A stretch of 64,000 bases of DNA from Acidobacteriota bacterium (GTDB lineage: Bacteria > Actinomycetota > Acidimicrobiia > Acidimicrobiales > Palsa-688). A program made the position numbers and the translations under genes. The stretch's first letter is position 1. The number at the start of each line of letters is the position of its first letter. Under the pieces are notes generated by a model, which had not been told where the DNA came from, did no database searches, and saw nothing but the letters and a program-made list of their open reading frames with translations. Shown piece by piece: positions 1-8,250 of this stretch. Location of the stretch: positions 56,569 through 120,568 of the forward strand of contig JAGWSF010000069.1 of NCBI GenBank assembly GCA_028876385.1, in the 5' to 3' direction.

Positions 1-23
1 CCCTGACACATATTGACCGAGTA

Positions 24-42
24 GTAAGTTCTGAATACTTAC
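24..42. repeat. short inverted repeat downstream of the Rieske gene
   Basis: Arms GTAAGT and ACTTAC flank a 7-base centre in an AT-richer stretch. There is no T-run, so it is not an obvious terminator. It could be an operator for something outside the window. Otherwise bases 1-92 hold nothing that I recognise. Confidence 0.25.
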
Positions 43-92
43 GGAACGGCCGAACCGTCGGCAGGGTCTTTCGGCCCTTCTTGTCCCCCGAC

Positions 93-1325
93 TCAGGCCT
101 TGACCGGCATCCGCTCCACCCACTCGGCCAGCGCGTCGGGTACCCCCAGCCCGGCGGGAACCCGACCCTCCCCGATCATCCGATCGATCCAGGCGTGCAA
201 GTGCCAGATACGCCGCTCCTGGTATCCGATCACCTGACCCCCGTGGGCGGCGGACTGCATGGAGCGCTGGATGTGGGCCAGGTTCGAGTAGTCCTCCTCC
301 ATGATGCTGTCGAAGCGGGATAGTCGCCGCTCCCAGAGCTCGCCGCCCGGCATCGTCCCGTCCCCCCAGTCGGCGGCGAACCACACGATCTCCAGGCGGG
401 TCCGGGCCACCCCGGTGGGCCAGAAGACGAGGAACGGAAAGCCCCGGGCGTCGAGGGGGGTGATCAGGTTGGGGAATATCCCGTGGGCCGCCTGGATCTG
501 CTCCCGCATCACGGCCGGTACGTGCTCGATGGTGGCCAGGCTCTCGCGCGAGTCCCCTCTGGTACCGGCCTTCACCGGGGAGAGCATGTTCTGGTGCCCC
601 CGCTCGAACAGCGAGATGACCGTGCCCCGGGTGTCCAGGGTGGGTGCCACCGTCGTCGGGTGCACGGTGCGGGCGTGGTAGACCTCGAGGAACCCCTCGG
701 CCAGGACCTTCCAGTTGCAGTCGAGGTCGACGGCTTTGCTGTCTATCACCCGCAGGGGCGACCTGGCCACATCGGCGAGTAGCGAGGTGACCGGCTCCAA
801 CCAGTCCCGGAGAGCCGGCGCCGCAGGATCGAGATTCACGAAGTACCAGCCGCCCCAAGCTTCGCAGCGCAGCTCGACGAGACCTCGATCGTCCTTGCAC
901 AGCCCGAGGAAGTCCCGCTCCTCGGGGACCCTCACCAGATGACCGGTCAGGTCGTAGGTCCACGAGTGGTACCCGCACACCAACATCCGGGTGTGGCCGT
1001 GGGCTGAGCGCACCACAGGCGCGCCCCGGTGCCGGCAGGCGTTGCGGAAGGCCCTGACGACCCCGTCGTCGCCCCGCACCAAGACGACCTCCCCGGCTGG
1101 GACGGCGATGACCTTGAAGCTCCCCGGACCGACCAGTTCGCTGGCGTGGCCGGCGTACAACCAGGCCCGACCGAACACCGATTCCATCTCGAGGTCGAAG
1201 AACTCCGGGTCGGTGTAGCGCCCGAGGGGCAGGTCAGGCAGGAGCGGGAAGCCCTCGGGGGGACCCGCCCGCGCCGACTCGGCCTCGGACCGGGCCCGGA
1301 ACTCCGCGAGATACGACTCGTCCAC
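93..1325 (-). CDS. Rieske non-haem iron ring-hydroxylating oxygenase, large subunit
   Basis: This 410-residue protein has the two-part layout of aromatic ring-hydroxylating dioxygenase alpha subunits. The N-terminal Rieske [2Fe-2S] motif is C97-x-H99 ... C117-x2-H120 (CRHRGAP and CGYHSWTY). The C-terminal catalytic domain carries the mononuclear iron site in EGFLEVYHARTVHP (H217, H222), with a later acidic ligand probably in EEDYSN. It should hydroxylate an aromatic or alicyclic substrate with O2, using electrons from a separate reductase or ferredoxin, none of which is nearby. The GTG start follows a strong GAGGAGG ribosome site. It lies downstream of two SDRs on the same strand, so dehydrogenation steps may be coupled to it. 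The substrate cannot be deduced; demethylase-type Rieske enzymes have the same layout. Confidence 0.9.
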   Translation of the reverse strand: MDESYLAEFRARSEAESARAGPPEGFPLLPDLPLGRYTDPEFFDLEMESVFGRAWLYAGHASELVGPGSFKVIAVPAGEVVLVRGDDGVVRAFRNACRHRGAPVVRSAHGHTRMLVCGYHSWTYDLTGHLVRVPEERDFLGLCKDDRGLVELRCEAWGGWYFVNLDPAAPALRDWLEPVTSLLADVARSPLRVIDSKAVDLDCNWKVLAEGFLEVYHARTVHPTTVAPTLDTRGTVISLFERGHQNMLSPVKAGTRGDSRESLATIEHVPAVMREQIQAAHGIFPNLITPLDARGFPFLVFWPTGVARTRLEIVWFAADWGDGTMPGGELWERRLSRFDSIMEEDYSNLAHIQRSMQSAAHGGQVIGYQERRIWHLHAWIDRMIGEGRVPAGLGVPDALAEWVERMPVKA

Positions 1326-1393
1326 TCACCCTCCTCGACTTGAGCCAGGTGCCGCACGGGCGACGCCACACGGCCGATCCCTCCTACCGAAGC

Positions 1394-2176
1394 TCAGTAG
1401 GGCAGGGTGCCGCCATCCACCGGGAACAGGCAGCCGGTCATGTTGCGCCCGGCGTCCGACGCCAGGAGCACCGCGACTGCCGCCACCTCCTCCACCTTGT
1501 TCGGACGCTTGATGGCGGACTCGGCACAGAACAACGCGATCAACTCGTCATAGCCGGGCAGCCCCATGGCCTTGGCCGACTCCGGACCCGTGGACCTCAC
1601 TATGTCGGTCTCGATGATCCCCGGAAGGATGGCGTTCACCGTGACACCCGTGGTCCCCACCTCGGCGGCGGCCGACTTCACCAAGCCGTTGACCGCGTGC
1701 TTGGTGGTCGAGTAACCGGGAATGCCGGGCTTGCCGAGCTTGCCTTCCACCGAAGAGGTGACGATGATCCGGCCGTAGTCGCGTTCCAGCATGTGCTGGA
1801 GGGACCGGCGCATGCCCCAGAACACATGATTGAGGTTCCAGTCGATCTCGAGGAGCCATTCCTCGTCGGTCATCTGCGCCACCGGGGCGGAGTGGAGGAC
1901 CCCGCCGGAGTTGAGGCAGCAGATGTCGAGGTGGCCGTAACGGTCGATGGTGAAATCGATCAGGCCCTCAACGGCTTCCTGCTTGGCCGCGTCGCCGGCG
2001 TAGAAGGCGGCCCGGTCCCCGGCGCCCATCTCGGTCAGGCACTGCGCCCCCTTCTCGGGGTCCCGGCCGTTGACCACCACGGAGGCGCCTTCGGCGAGGA
2101 AGGCCTCGGCCATGGCTCGACCGATGCTACGGGTGCCCCCGGTGATGCACGCGACCTTTCCTTCGAGCTTTCCCAT
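1394..2176 (-). CDS. short-chain dehydrogenase/reductase (first of a tandem pair)
   Basis: A classical 260-residue SDR with a Rossmann fold. The N-terminal cofactor motif is TGGTRSIG, the serine of the catalytic triad lies in IVTSSVEG, and the Tyr/Lys pair is in GYSTTKHAVNG. It is expected to oxidise or reduce an alcohol/ketone with NAD(P)H in the cytoplasm. It is clearly a paralogue of the next gene upstream (matching C-termini, VDGGTLPY against IDGGTSPY), and only 22 bases separate them, so a tandem duplication within one operon is likely. The ribosome site AAGGGAGA precedes the ATG. The Rieske oxygenase lies 68 bases downstream. Substrate unknown. Confidence 0.88.
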   Translation of the reverse strand: MGKLEGKVACITGGTRSIGRAMAEAFLAEGASVVVNGRDPEKGAQCLTEMGAGDRAAFYAGDAAKQEAVEGLIDFTIDRYGHLDICCLNSGGVLHSAPVAQMTDEEWLLEIDWNLNHVFWGMRRSLQHMLERDYGRIIVTSSVEGKLGKPGIPGYSTTKHAVNGLVKSAAAEVGTTGVTVNAILPGIIETDIVRSTGPESAKAMGLPGYDELIALFCAESAIKRPNKVEEVAAVAVLLASDAGRNMTGCLFPVDGGTLPY

Positions 2177-2198
2177 TCGTATTCTCCCTTTGTGCCCG

Positions 2199-2978
2199 TC
2201 AGTAAGGCGAGGTGCCGCCGTCGATGGATATGAGCGAGCCGGTGATACCGGCGCCCGCCTCGGAGGCCAGCAGCACAGCCACGTTCGCCACGTCCTCGGG
2301 TTCGTTGAGCCGCTTGATCAGCGACTCGTTGGCGAAGGTCTCGAGCAGTTGCTCGTACGTTATGCCCATGGCCTCGGCCGCTCCGGGCCCTGCCGCGATC
2401 ATGGTGTCGGTCTCGATGGCCCCGGGGCACAGGGCGTTGACGGTCACCCCCGTGGTGCCGACCTCCCTCGCCGCCGACTTCACGAGCCCGTTGATGGCGT
2501 GCTTGGAAGCTACGTAGCTGGAGATGGTGGGCTTGCCCACCTTGCCCTCCAACGAGCTCATGGCCATGATGCGTCCCCAGCCCTGGGGCACCATGTGGCC
2601 GAGCGCCGCCCGCATGGTCCAGAAGGTGTGCCAGAAGTTCCAGACCATGGCGTCCTCCATGGCCTCGTCGGTCATCTCGGCGACGGGGGCGTAACCGCTC
2701 CCGCCTCCGGCGTTGGCCACCAGGATGTCGATGCGACCGAAGTGCGACACCGTCCCGGCCACGATGGCCTCGCAGTCGGCGCGCCGCTTCACGTCGCCGG
2801 CGATGAAGTGGACGTCACCGCCACCGCCCAGCTCGTCCACCGACGCCTTGCCCTTGACCTCGTCGCGGCCGTTGATTACGACCCGGGCGCCCTCGGCGAG
2901 GAAGGCTCTGGCGCACGCCAGTCCGATGCCCCGGGTTCCTCCCGTGATGCAGGCCACCCTGCCGTCAAGCGTTCCCAC
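2199..2978 (-). CDS. short-chain dehydrogenase/reductase (second of a tandem pair)
   Basis: An SDR with TGGTRGIG at the cofactor site, NAGGG in the fold, and the catalytic Tyr/Lys in SYVASKHAING. It is paralogous to the SDR just downstream. The open frame allows a GTG at 2984, but the purine-rich GAGGGGGAG site runs straight into that codon. The GTG at 2978 has normal spacing of about five bases, so I use it. This is the promoter-proximal gene of the minus-strand SDR-SDR-Rieske unit, and it is divergent from the phosphohistidine-domain genes at 3179. A shared regulatory region of about 200 bases lies between them. Substrate unknown. Confidence 0.87.
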   Translation of the reverse strand: MGTLDGRVACITGGTRGIGLACARAFLAEGARVVINGRDEVKGKASVDELGGGGDVHFIAGDVKRRADCEAIVAGTVSHFGRIDILVANAGGGSGYAPVAEMTDEAMEDAMVWNFWHTFWTMRAALGHMVPQGWGRIMAMSSLEGKVGKPTISSYVASKHAINGLVKSAAREVGTTGVTVNALCPGAIETDTMIAAGPGAAEAMGITYEQLLETFANESLIKRLNEPEDVANVAVLLASEAGAGITGSLISIDGGTSPY

Positions 2979-3178
2979 GCACACTCCCCCTCGAGCAATC
3001 GAAATCCTTATCAGGGTCTACTACAGTCGGCAGCCCCTAATCAACTGGTCAGTTTTGTCGATCGGGCGACTACCGGCCAATCGACGTGACGATGAGGCAC
3101 GACGAGGAGGGAAAGGGACTTCCCCCCTAATCGCTCAATCAATAAACTGACGTCCCAGGCCGAAACCGAGGGGGACAC
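2979..3178. promoter_or_regulatory. divergent regulatory region with a candidate operator
   Basis: This spacer separates the SDR-SDR-Rieske unit (minus) from the phosphohistidine-domain genes and tetR (plus). It is AT-richer than its surroundings. At 3043-3054 it carries AACTGGTCAGTT, a near-palindrome with 5-base arms. A related ACTGAC half-site occurs near 3145. The TetR encoded at 6774 is a reasonable candidate binder. That is inference; no footprint is visible in sequence alone, and I see no convincing -35/-10 pair. Confidence 0.3.
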
Positions 3179-4930
3179 TTGATCGATCGTTGGATCACCG
3201 ACGACGAACCCAGCCGGACTTTCCCGCACTACACGCGGGCCAACGCCGACGAGGTCGGCCCGGACCCGTTCAGTCCGTTGGGCTGGACCCTCGGCTGGGT
3301 CCAGGGGTGCATCCCGGGCGTGGCCCGTGGGTTCATCGACTACGGAGTCGTCCACCCCGAGGAGCTGCGCCCGGGGCGTCCGGAGGTCTTCGGCAACTGG
3401 GGCGGCTACTTCTACAACCAGCTCACCCTGCCGCGGCTTCTCGGCGTGCGCATGCCCGGGGCGTCCCCCGACGCCATGGATCGGGCCTACTTCGGGGATC
3501 ATCCCGGCGTCCCGGCTTTCGAGATGAAGCCCGAGTACGAAGACGCCGAGCTTTCCGAGAAGCTGACCCGCTCCATGTCCTGGGTCATGTCCACCGACGA
3601 TTGTCCCGAGATGGACGAGTGGGCCGAGACGGCCCGCCGATTCCGCACCGAGCGCCCCGACCTGACCTCCCTGTCGGACGCCCAGCTGCTCGAGCGGGGC
3701 CGCCAGTTGGCCCCGCTCATCGCCGAGACGTGGCGGCCCTACTGCATCGTCACCTTCGCCGCGTCGGTGGGGGCGGCGGCGGTGGCCGGGGTGCTCGAGC
3801 CGATCGGCCGCGCCGCTGACAGCATGCGTCTCATCTCCTCGGTCGGGGGCGTTGAGTCGGCGGACGCGTCGATCCAACTGTGGGATCTGGGCCGGATGGT
3901 GGCCCGGTCGCCGGTCCTGACCCGCGAGTTCGACCTCGGCGTCGACGGCCTGCTCGAGCGACTGAGCCGGTCGGGCGACGCCGACGCGTCGGCCTTCACG
4001 GCCGGCCTGAGCCGTCTCCTGAGCGATCACGGCCATCGGGGCCCGAACGAATGGGACATGATGCCCGATTCGTGGGAGACCCGGCCGGAGTTGGTGCTCG
4101 GGATGATCGACGCCGTCCGCCATCAGGACGACGACCGCTCGCCGGCAGCCGCCGCCGCCCGCGGCAGCGCGGCGCGGGTCCGGCTGCAGGCCGAGTTGGA
4201 GGAGGCCCTGTCGGGCGACGCCGAGGCCCTCGCCACGCTGAGGGCCGGCATCCACTCGGCCGCCGTGTTCTTCCCGCTGCGTGAGCGGGGAAAGAATGCC
4301 TGCATCCGCCTGATCAACGAAGCCAAGGTCTGCTTCTTCGAGTTGGGCCGTCGGCTCACGGAGCGGGGTCTGCTCGACCACAAGCAGCAGATCTTCATGC
4401 TCCTCGACGAGGAACTCGACTCCTTCTTGTCCGATCCGCATCCCTGGCTGACCGTCATACGGGACCGTGAGGCGGACTTCGAGCAGCTGCGCCAACTGGA
4501 GCCGCCCTACATCATCGACGCCGCCGTGGGTGTCCCCCCGATCTCCACCTGGCCGAAGCGCAACCACGCCAGCGAGGGTGCCGATCGGGCCGGTGCCGGA
4601 GAAGTGCTGGTGGGTGCGGGGGCGTCACCTGGATCGGCCCGCGGCCGGGCCAAGATCGTCCTCGACCCGTCCGAGCCGGGCGACCTGGCCCCCGGCGACG
4701 TAATCGTCGTCCACACGTCGGATCCGTCCTGGACGCCCCTTTACATGGTGGCGTCCGCCGTGGTCTGCGATGTCGGGGCGGTCGCCAGCCACGCCGCGAT
4801 CGTGAGCCGCGAGTTGGGCATTCCGTGCGCGGTATCGGTCGTCGGCGCTACTACCCGGATCCCCGACGGGGCGATGGTGCACGTCGACGGAGCGACCGGC
4901 GTGGTAACCATCGAGAGCATCCCGGCCTGA
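3179..4930 (+). CDS. PEP-utilising-enzyme mobile (phosphohistidine) domain protein, no ATP-grasp domain (copy 1)
   Basis: A 583-residue protein. The last ~100 residues form the swivelling phosphohistidine domain of PEP synthase/rifampin phosphotransferase-like enzymes. The signature VASHAAIVSRELGIPCAV contains the phospho-acceptor His538. The first ~450 residues resemble the helical substrate-binding module of rifampin-phosphotransferase-like proteins and open with WITDDEPSRTFPHYTRANA. No N-terminal ATP-grasp/PEP-binding domain is present, so the protein cannot phosphorylate its own histidine without a partner, as with the split phenylphosphate synthase (PpsA/PpsB). It starts with TTG behind the purine-rich GAGGGGGA. 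A paralogue follows 49 bases later. The likely role is activation or transfer chemistry in a catabolic pathway; the substrate is unknown. Confidence 0.75.
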   Translation: MIDRWITDDEPSRTFPHYTRANADEVGPDPFSPLGWTLGWVQGCIPGVARGFIDYGVVHPEELRPGRPEVFGNWGGYFYNQLTLPRLLGVRMPGASPDAMDRAYFGDHPGVPAFEMKPEYEDAELSEKLTRSMSWVMSTDDCPEMDEWAETARRFRTERPDLTSLSDAQLLERGRQLAPLIAETWRPYCIVTFAASVGAAAVAGVLEPIGRAADSMRLISSVGGVESADASIQLWDLGRMVARSPVLTREFDLGVDGLLERLSRSGDADASAFTAGLSRLLSDHGHRGPNEWDMMPDSWETRPELVLGMIDAVRHQDDDRSPAAAAARGSAARVRLQAELEEALSGDAEALATLRAGIHSAAVFFPLRERGKNACIRLINEAKVCFFELGRRLTERGLLDHKQQIFMLLDEELDSFLSDPHPWLTVIRDREADFEQLRQLEPPYIIDAAVGVPPISTWPKRNHASEGADRAGAGEVLVGAGASPGSARGRAKIVLDPSEPGDLAPGDVIVVHTSDPSWTPLYMVASAVVCDVGAVASHAAIVSRELGIPCAVSVVGATTRIPDGAMVHVDGATGVVTIESIPA

Positions 4931-4979
4931 GATACGCCGCGAAGACCGTCGAAACTTCATCCCTGCAGAGGAGCACCCA

Positions 4980-6728
4980 ATGAGAGACCGCTGGATCACC
5001 GATTGGACGCCGAGCGAACGCTGGCCCCACTACACCCGGGCCAACGCCGGTGAGGTCGTACCCAACCCGGCCAGCCCGCTGTCGGTCACCTACACCTGGG
5101 ACAACGGGATCTGCCAGGGGTGGCGCGACGGCTATATCCGCACCGGCAACTACGCCGCTGACGAATGGGATCAGGCCCACCCCGAGGCGACCGGCTTCTT
5201 CGGCGGGTACATGTACATCAATCTCTCCAACGTGCGCATGCAGGGTGTTCGCAACCCGGCGGTCACCGTGGAGCAGCTCGACATGGCCTTCTTCGGCGAT
5301 CACCCCGACGTCCCGCCCTACACCCCCGACGAGCGCGATGAACGCCCCGACCTCCTCCCGGCCATCGCCAAGAACCTCGAGTGGGTGATGAGCGCGACCA
5401 CCTGGCCGGAGATCGATGTCGAGAAGGAGCAGACCATCGCGCTGCGCCGGAGCCGGCCGGCGCTCGAGTCCCTCGACGACGGTCAACTGCTCGAGCGGGC
5501 CCGGACCGTCCAGAAGATGATCGACCGCCTGTTTCTCACCCACACCATCGACTCGAGCGGCTCGGGTGTGGCACCTGGGATCCTGGCCGCCGTCGGAGCG
5601 GCCATCGGCGACCCCACCGTGCCCATGAAGCTCCTGTCCGGCCTCGGCGACGTCGACTCGGCCGAGCCGAGCTACGGCCTGTGGGAGCTGTCCCGGAAGG
5701 TCGCCGCCTCCAGCCTGCTCACCGCCGAGTTCGACCGGGGCGTGGCGGGCATACTCGAGCGCCTTGGGGCCTCCACCGACCCGGCGGCCCAGGCCTTTCT
5801 CACCGAGTTCGGCAAGTTCATCGCCGACTTCGGGGCGCGCGGGCCCAACGAGTACGAGGTCAGCGCCGAGACCTGGGAGACCAATCCCGAGATGGCTCTG
5901 GCCATCCTCGACCGGGTCCGTCTACAGAACGAGGAGGACAGCCCGGCGGCCCGTGTCCAGCGCCTCGTCGCCGAGCGCGAGCGGGTCACCGCCGAGGTCC
6001 GGGCCAAGGTCGAAGCGACCGGCAATCCCGATCTTCCGGGCCAGCTCGAGGCGGCGCTGGTGGCCGGCAACCAGCTCATCTTCCGGGAGCGGACCAAGAC
6101 CAACCTGATCCGGGCCATCCACGAGGCCCGCATGGTCTTCCGGGAGCTGGGTCGCCGTCACGCGGCTGCGGGTCACATCGCGGATTCCGCCCACATCTTC
6201 CAGCTGACCGACTCCGAGCTCGACAGTTTCGTGGCCGACCCGGCTAGCTTCAAGGACGAGCTGGCGTCGAGGTACATCGAATGGCGGGAGCTGTGGGAGC
6301 TCGAACCGCCCTTCATCATCCGCGACGGCAAGGTACCGCCGCTCACGGAGTGGGCCCGCAAGGGTGACTCCAACTCGGCGCCGGCCGTCGCCGGCACCAC
6401 CATCCAGGGCGTACCCGGCTGCCCCGGGGTGGTCACCGGTCGGGCCCGGGTCATCCTCGACATCAACTCCCCCGCCGACCTCGAGCCCGGCGAGATCCTG
6501 ATCGCCCCCCTGACCGACCCCGGCTGGGCACCTTTGTTCATGTCGGCCGGAGGCGTCGTGGTCGATGTGGGCGGCCAGATCAGCCATGCGGTGATCGTCA
6601 GCCGCGAGCTCGGACTTCCCTGCGTGGTCTCGGCCACCAACGCCACGTCCACCATCAAGGACGGCTCCATCGTCGAGGTCAACGGTGACACCGGAGTGGT
6701 CACCGTCATCGAAGCGGCCGGGAGCTGA
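4980..6728 (+). CDS. PEP-utilising-enzyme mobile (phosphohistidine) domain protein, no ATP-grasp domain (copy 2)
   Basis: The 582-residue sister of the preceding gene has the same opening (WITDWTPSERWPHYTRANA) and the same C-terminal swivelling domain. The phospho-acceptor motif is QISHAVIVSRELGLPCVV (His536). It also lacks an ATP-grasp domain. The ATG has a good GAGGAGC site. Because the catalytic His survives in both copies, they may be two subunits of one complex or act on different substrates, rather than one active and one dead copy. The tetR gene follows 45 bases downstream on the same strand and may be co-transcribed. The partner supplying ATP-dependent phosphorylation is not in this window. 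Confidence 0.75.
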   Translation: MRDRWITDWTPSERWPHYTRANAGEVVPNPASPLSVTYTWDNGICQGWRDGYIRTGNYAADEWDQAHPEATGFFGGYMYINLSNVRMQGVRNPAVTVEQLDMAFFGDHPDVPPYTPDERDERPDLLPAIAKNLEWVMSATTWPEIDVEKEQTIALRRSRPALESLDDGQLLERARTVQKMIDRLFLTHTIDSSGSGVAPGILAAVGAAIGDPTVPMKLLSGLGDVDSAEPSYGLWELSRKVAASSLLTAEFDRGVAGILERLGASTDPAAQAFLTEFGKFIADFGARGPNEYEVSAETWETNPEMALAILDRVRLQNEEDSPAARVQRLVAERERVTAEVRAKVEATGNPDLPGQLEAALVAGNQLIFRERTKTNLIRAIHEARMVFRELGRRHAAAGHIADSAHIFQLTDSELDSFVADPASFKDELASRYIEWRELWELEPPFIIRDGKVPPLTEWARKGDSNSAPAVAGTTIQGVPGCPGVVTGRARVILDINSPADLEPGEILIAPLTDPGWAPLFMSAGGVVVDVGGQISHAVIVSRELGLPCVVSATNATSTIKDGSIVEVNGDTGVVTVIEAAGS

Positions 6729-6773
6729 GCCGGTCCCAGGGCGGGACCTGACCGCCCGACAGGAACCGGTCCG

Positions 6774-7412
6774 TTGACCTCCACCCCCGGCCAGAGGAGG
6801 GGACGCCCCACCGCCTCGAGTGCCCGCGCCACCCGGGAGCGGATACTCGAGGTGGCCCGGGTGGTATTCGCCGAGCACGGCTACGGGCCCACCACCAACA
6901 AAGACGTCGCCGATCGGGCCGGCATCACGGCGGGAGCGCTGTACTACTACTTCGACTCCAAACTGGACATGTTCCTCGCCGTCTTCGCCGAGACTCAGCG
7001 GCTCATCGACTCCCGCATGAAGGAAGGCGCGTCGACCGAAACGACCTTCTCGGGCCGGGTCCGGGCTCTCCTCCGGGCGGCCCAGGAGATCAACGTGGCC
7101 GACCCCGGAATCGCTTTGTTCCACGCCGCGGCGCGCATGGACCGGATCCGCCATCCCGAGATCCGCCGGGCCATCGCCCACCCCCCGGGCGAGGGAACAG
7201 CCATCGTGGACGACCTGATCGCGCTCGGCTCGGCCACCGGTGAGATAGAGCCGGGCTCCGAGGACGACGTGGCCGCCGTCCTGCGGGTGATCCTCCTCGG
7301 GCTGATGGCCTCGGTGGCCGATGACCACCTCGGTCAGCGGACCACAGTCGAGGGTCTCTGCCGACTGCTCGACGGCAATCTCCTCCGACCCCCGGCCCAG
7401 CCCGGACCCTGA
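6774..7412 (+). CDS. TetR/AcrR family transcriptional regulator
   Basis: A 212-residue protein with a typical TetR N-terminal DNA-binding domain: ATRERILEVARVVFAEHGY, then the helix-turn-helix in TNKDVADRAGITAGALYYYF. The remaining helices form a ligand-binding and dimerisation domain. It starts at TTG after an AGGA site, 45 bases downstream of the second phosphohistidine-domain gene, and it converges with the SDR at 7471. As last gene of that unit it probably represses it, the divergent SDR-Rieske unit, or both. The near-palindrome at 3043-3054 is a candidate operator. The ligand is unknown. Confidence 0.88.
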   Translation: MTSTPGQRRGRPTASSARATRERILEVARVVFAEHGYGPTTNKDVADRAGITAGALYYYFDSKLDMFLAVFAETQRLIDSRMKEGASTETTFSGRVRALLRAAQEINVADPGIALFHAAARMDRIRHPEIRRAIAHPPGEGTAIVDDLIALGSATGEIEPGSEDDVAAVLRVILLGLMASVADDHLGQRTTVEGLCRLLDGNLLRPPAQPGP

Positions 7413-7432
7413 GCGTCCTCGACCCCACCCTG

Positions 7433-7447
7433 CGGCCGGAGGCCGCG
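7433..7447. terminator. candidate bidirectional terminator hairpin
   Basis: A GCGGCC/GGCCGC stem with a GGA loop lies between the convergent tetR and SDR genes. There is no T-run, which is usual in high-GC actinobacteria. The call rests on stem and position only. Confidence 0.4.
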
Positions 7448-7470
7448 GCGCCAGTACGGCGGTCGGGGCG

Positions 7471-8250
7471 TCAGTCCGGCGGGCCGGGGTCGGGCGCCTC
7501 GGGGGGCAGTCGCATGCCGCTGCTCGCCGAGACCCCGCCGTCGACGGCCAGAACGGCCCCGGTGATGAACGAGGCGGCCGGGGAGAGCAGAAAGGCGATG
7601 GGTTCGGCCACCTCGGCTGGCGACGCCCACCTCTGCAGCGGAACCATCCGTCGCAGCGCCGAGTAGCGCGGGCTGCCCGGATCCATCATGACCTCGGTGA
7701 TGCCCGTGCGCACCGGACCGGGGCACACCGTGTTCACCCGGATCCCGGCCGCCGCCAGGTCCATGGCCGCGCTACGGGCCAGGTTGACCGCGCCCGCCTT
7801 GGCCGCGGCGTAGTGCCAGCGCCCCGGCTCGCCGCCCAATCCGGTCGCCGAGGCCACCACCACTATGGCGCCGCGGCTGCTGCGAAGTGGCGTCGCGGCG
7901 GCCCGGATGCCCAGGGCCACGGCCCTCAGGTTCACCTCGATGGAGCGGTCGAAGCCGTCCATGGGGAGGGAGTCGATCGGTCCTGACAGCGGGGAGATCC
8001 CGGCATTGAGAACCACCGCGTCGAGGCGCCCGAACTGATCGAGGGCCGCCGCGACAGCACCGGCGTTGGTGGCCTCGGAGGTGACGTCACCTTCGACGAC
8101 GACCGCCGCACTCGGGTCTCTCGGCGCCCAGCCCACGCCGGGAAGGTCGACGAGTACGGCCCGGTATCCACGGTCGAGCAGCAGATCGGCGGTCGCCCGG
8201 CCGATACCGGAGGCGGCCCCGGTTACCAGCACCACCGAGGACTCGGCCAC
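7471..8250 (-). CDS. short-chain dehydrogenase/reductase (third)
   Basis: An SDR of about 259 residues with the cofactor motif TGAASGIG, NAGISPL in the fold, and the catalytic Tyr/Lys in HYAAAKAG. The frame is open further upstream, but the GTG at 8250 (VAESSVVLVTG) fits best. It overlaps the TAG stop of the ThuA-like gene by one base (TAGTG), which suggests translational coupling. It is the last gene of the ABC-transporter/ThuA unit and ends facing tetR. It probably oxidises the imported substrate or a derivative. It is less like the two SDRs at 1394-2978 than they are to each other. Confidence 0.87.
   Translation of the reverse strand: MAESSVVLVTGAASGIGRATADLLLDRGYRAVLVDLPGVGWAPRDPSAAVVVEGDVTSEATNAGAVAAALDQFGRLDAVVLNAGISPLSGPIDSLPMDGFDRSIEVNLRAVALGIRAAATPLRSSRGAIVVVASATGLGGEPGRWHYAAAKAGAVNLARSAAMDLAAAGIRVNTVCPGPVRTGITEVMMDPGSPRYSALRRMVPLQRWASPAEVAEPIAFLLSPAASFITGAVLAVDGGVSASSGMRLPPEAPDPGPPD

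Noticed and set aside
24..42. Terminator of the Rieske gene
   Set aside because: The stem has only six base pairs, is AT-rich and has no T-run, so it is more like an operator than a terminator.
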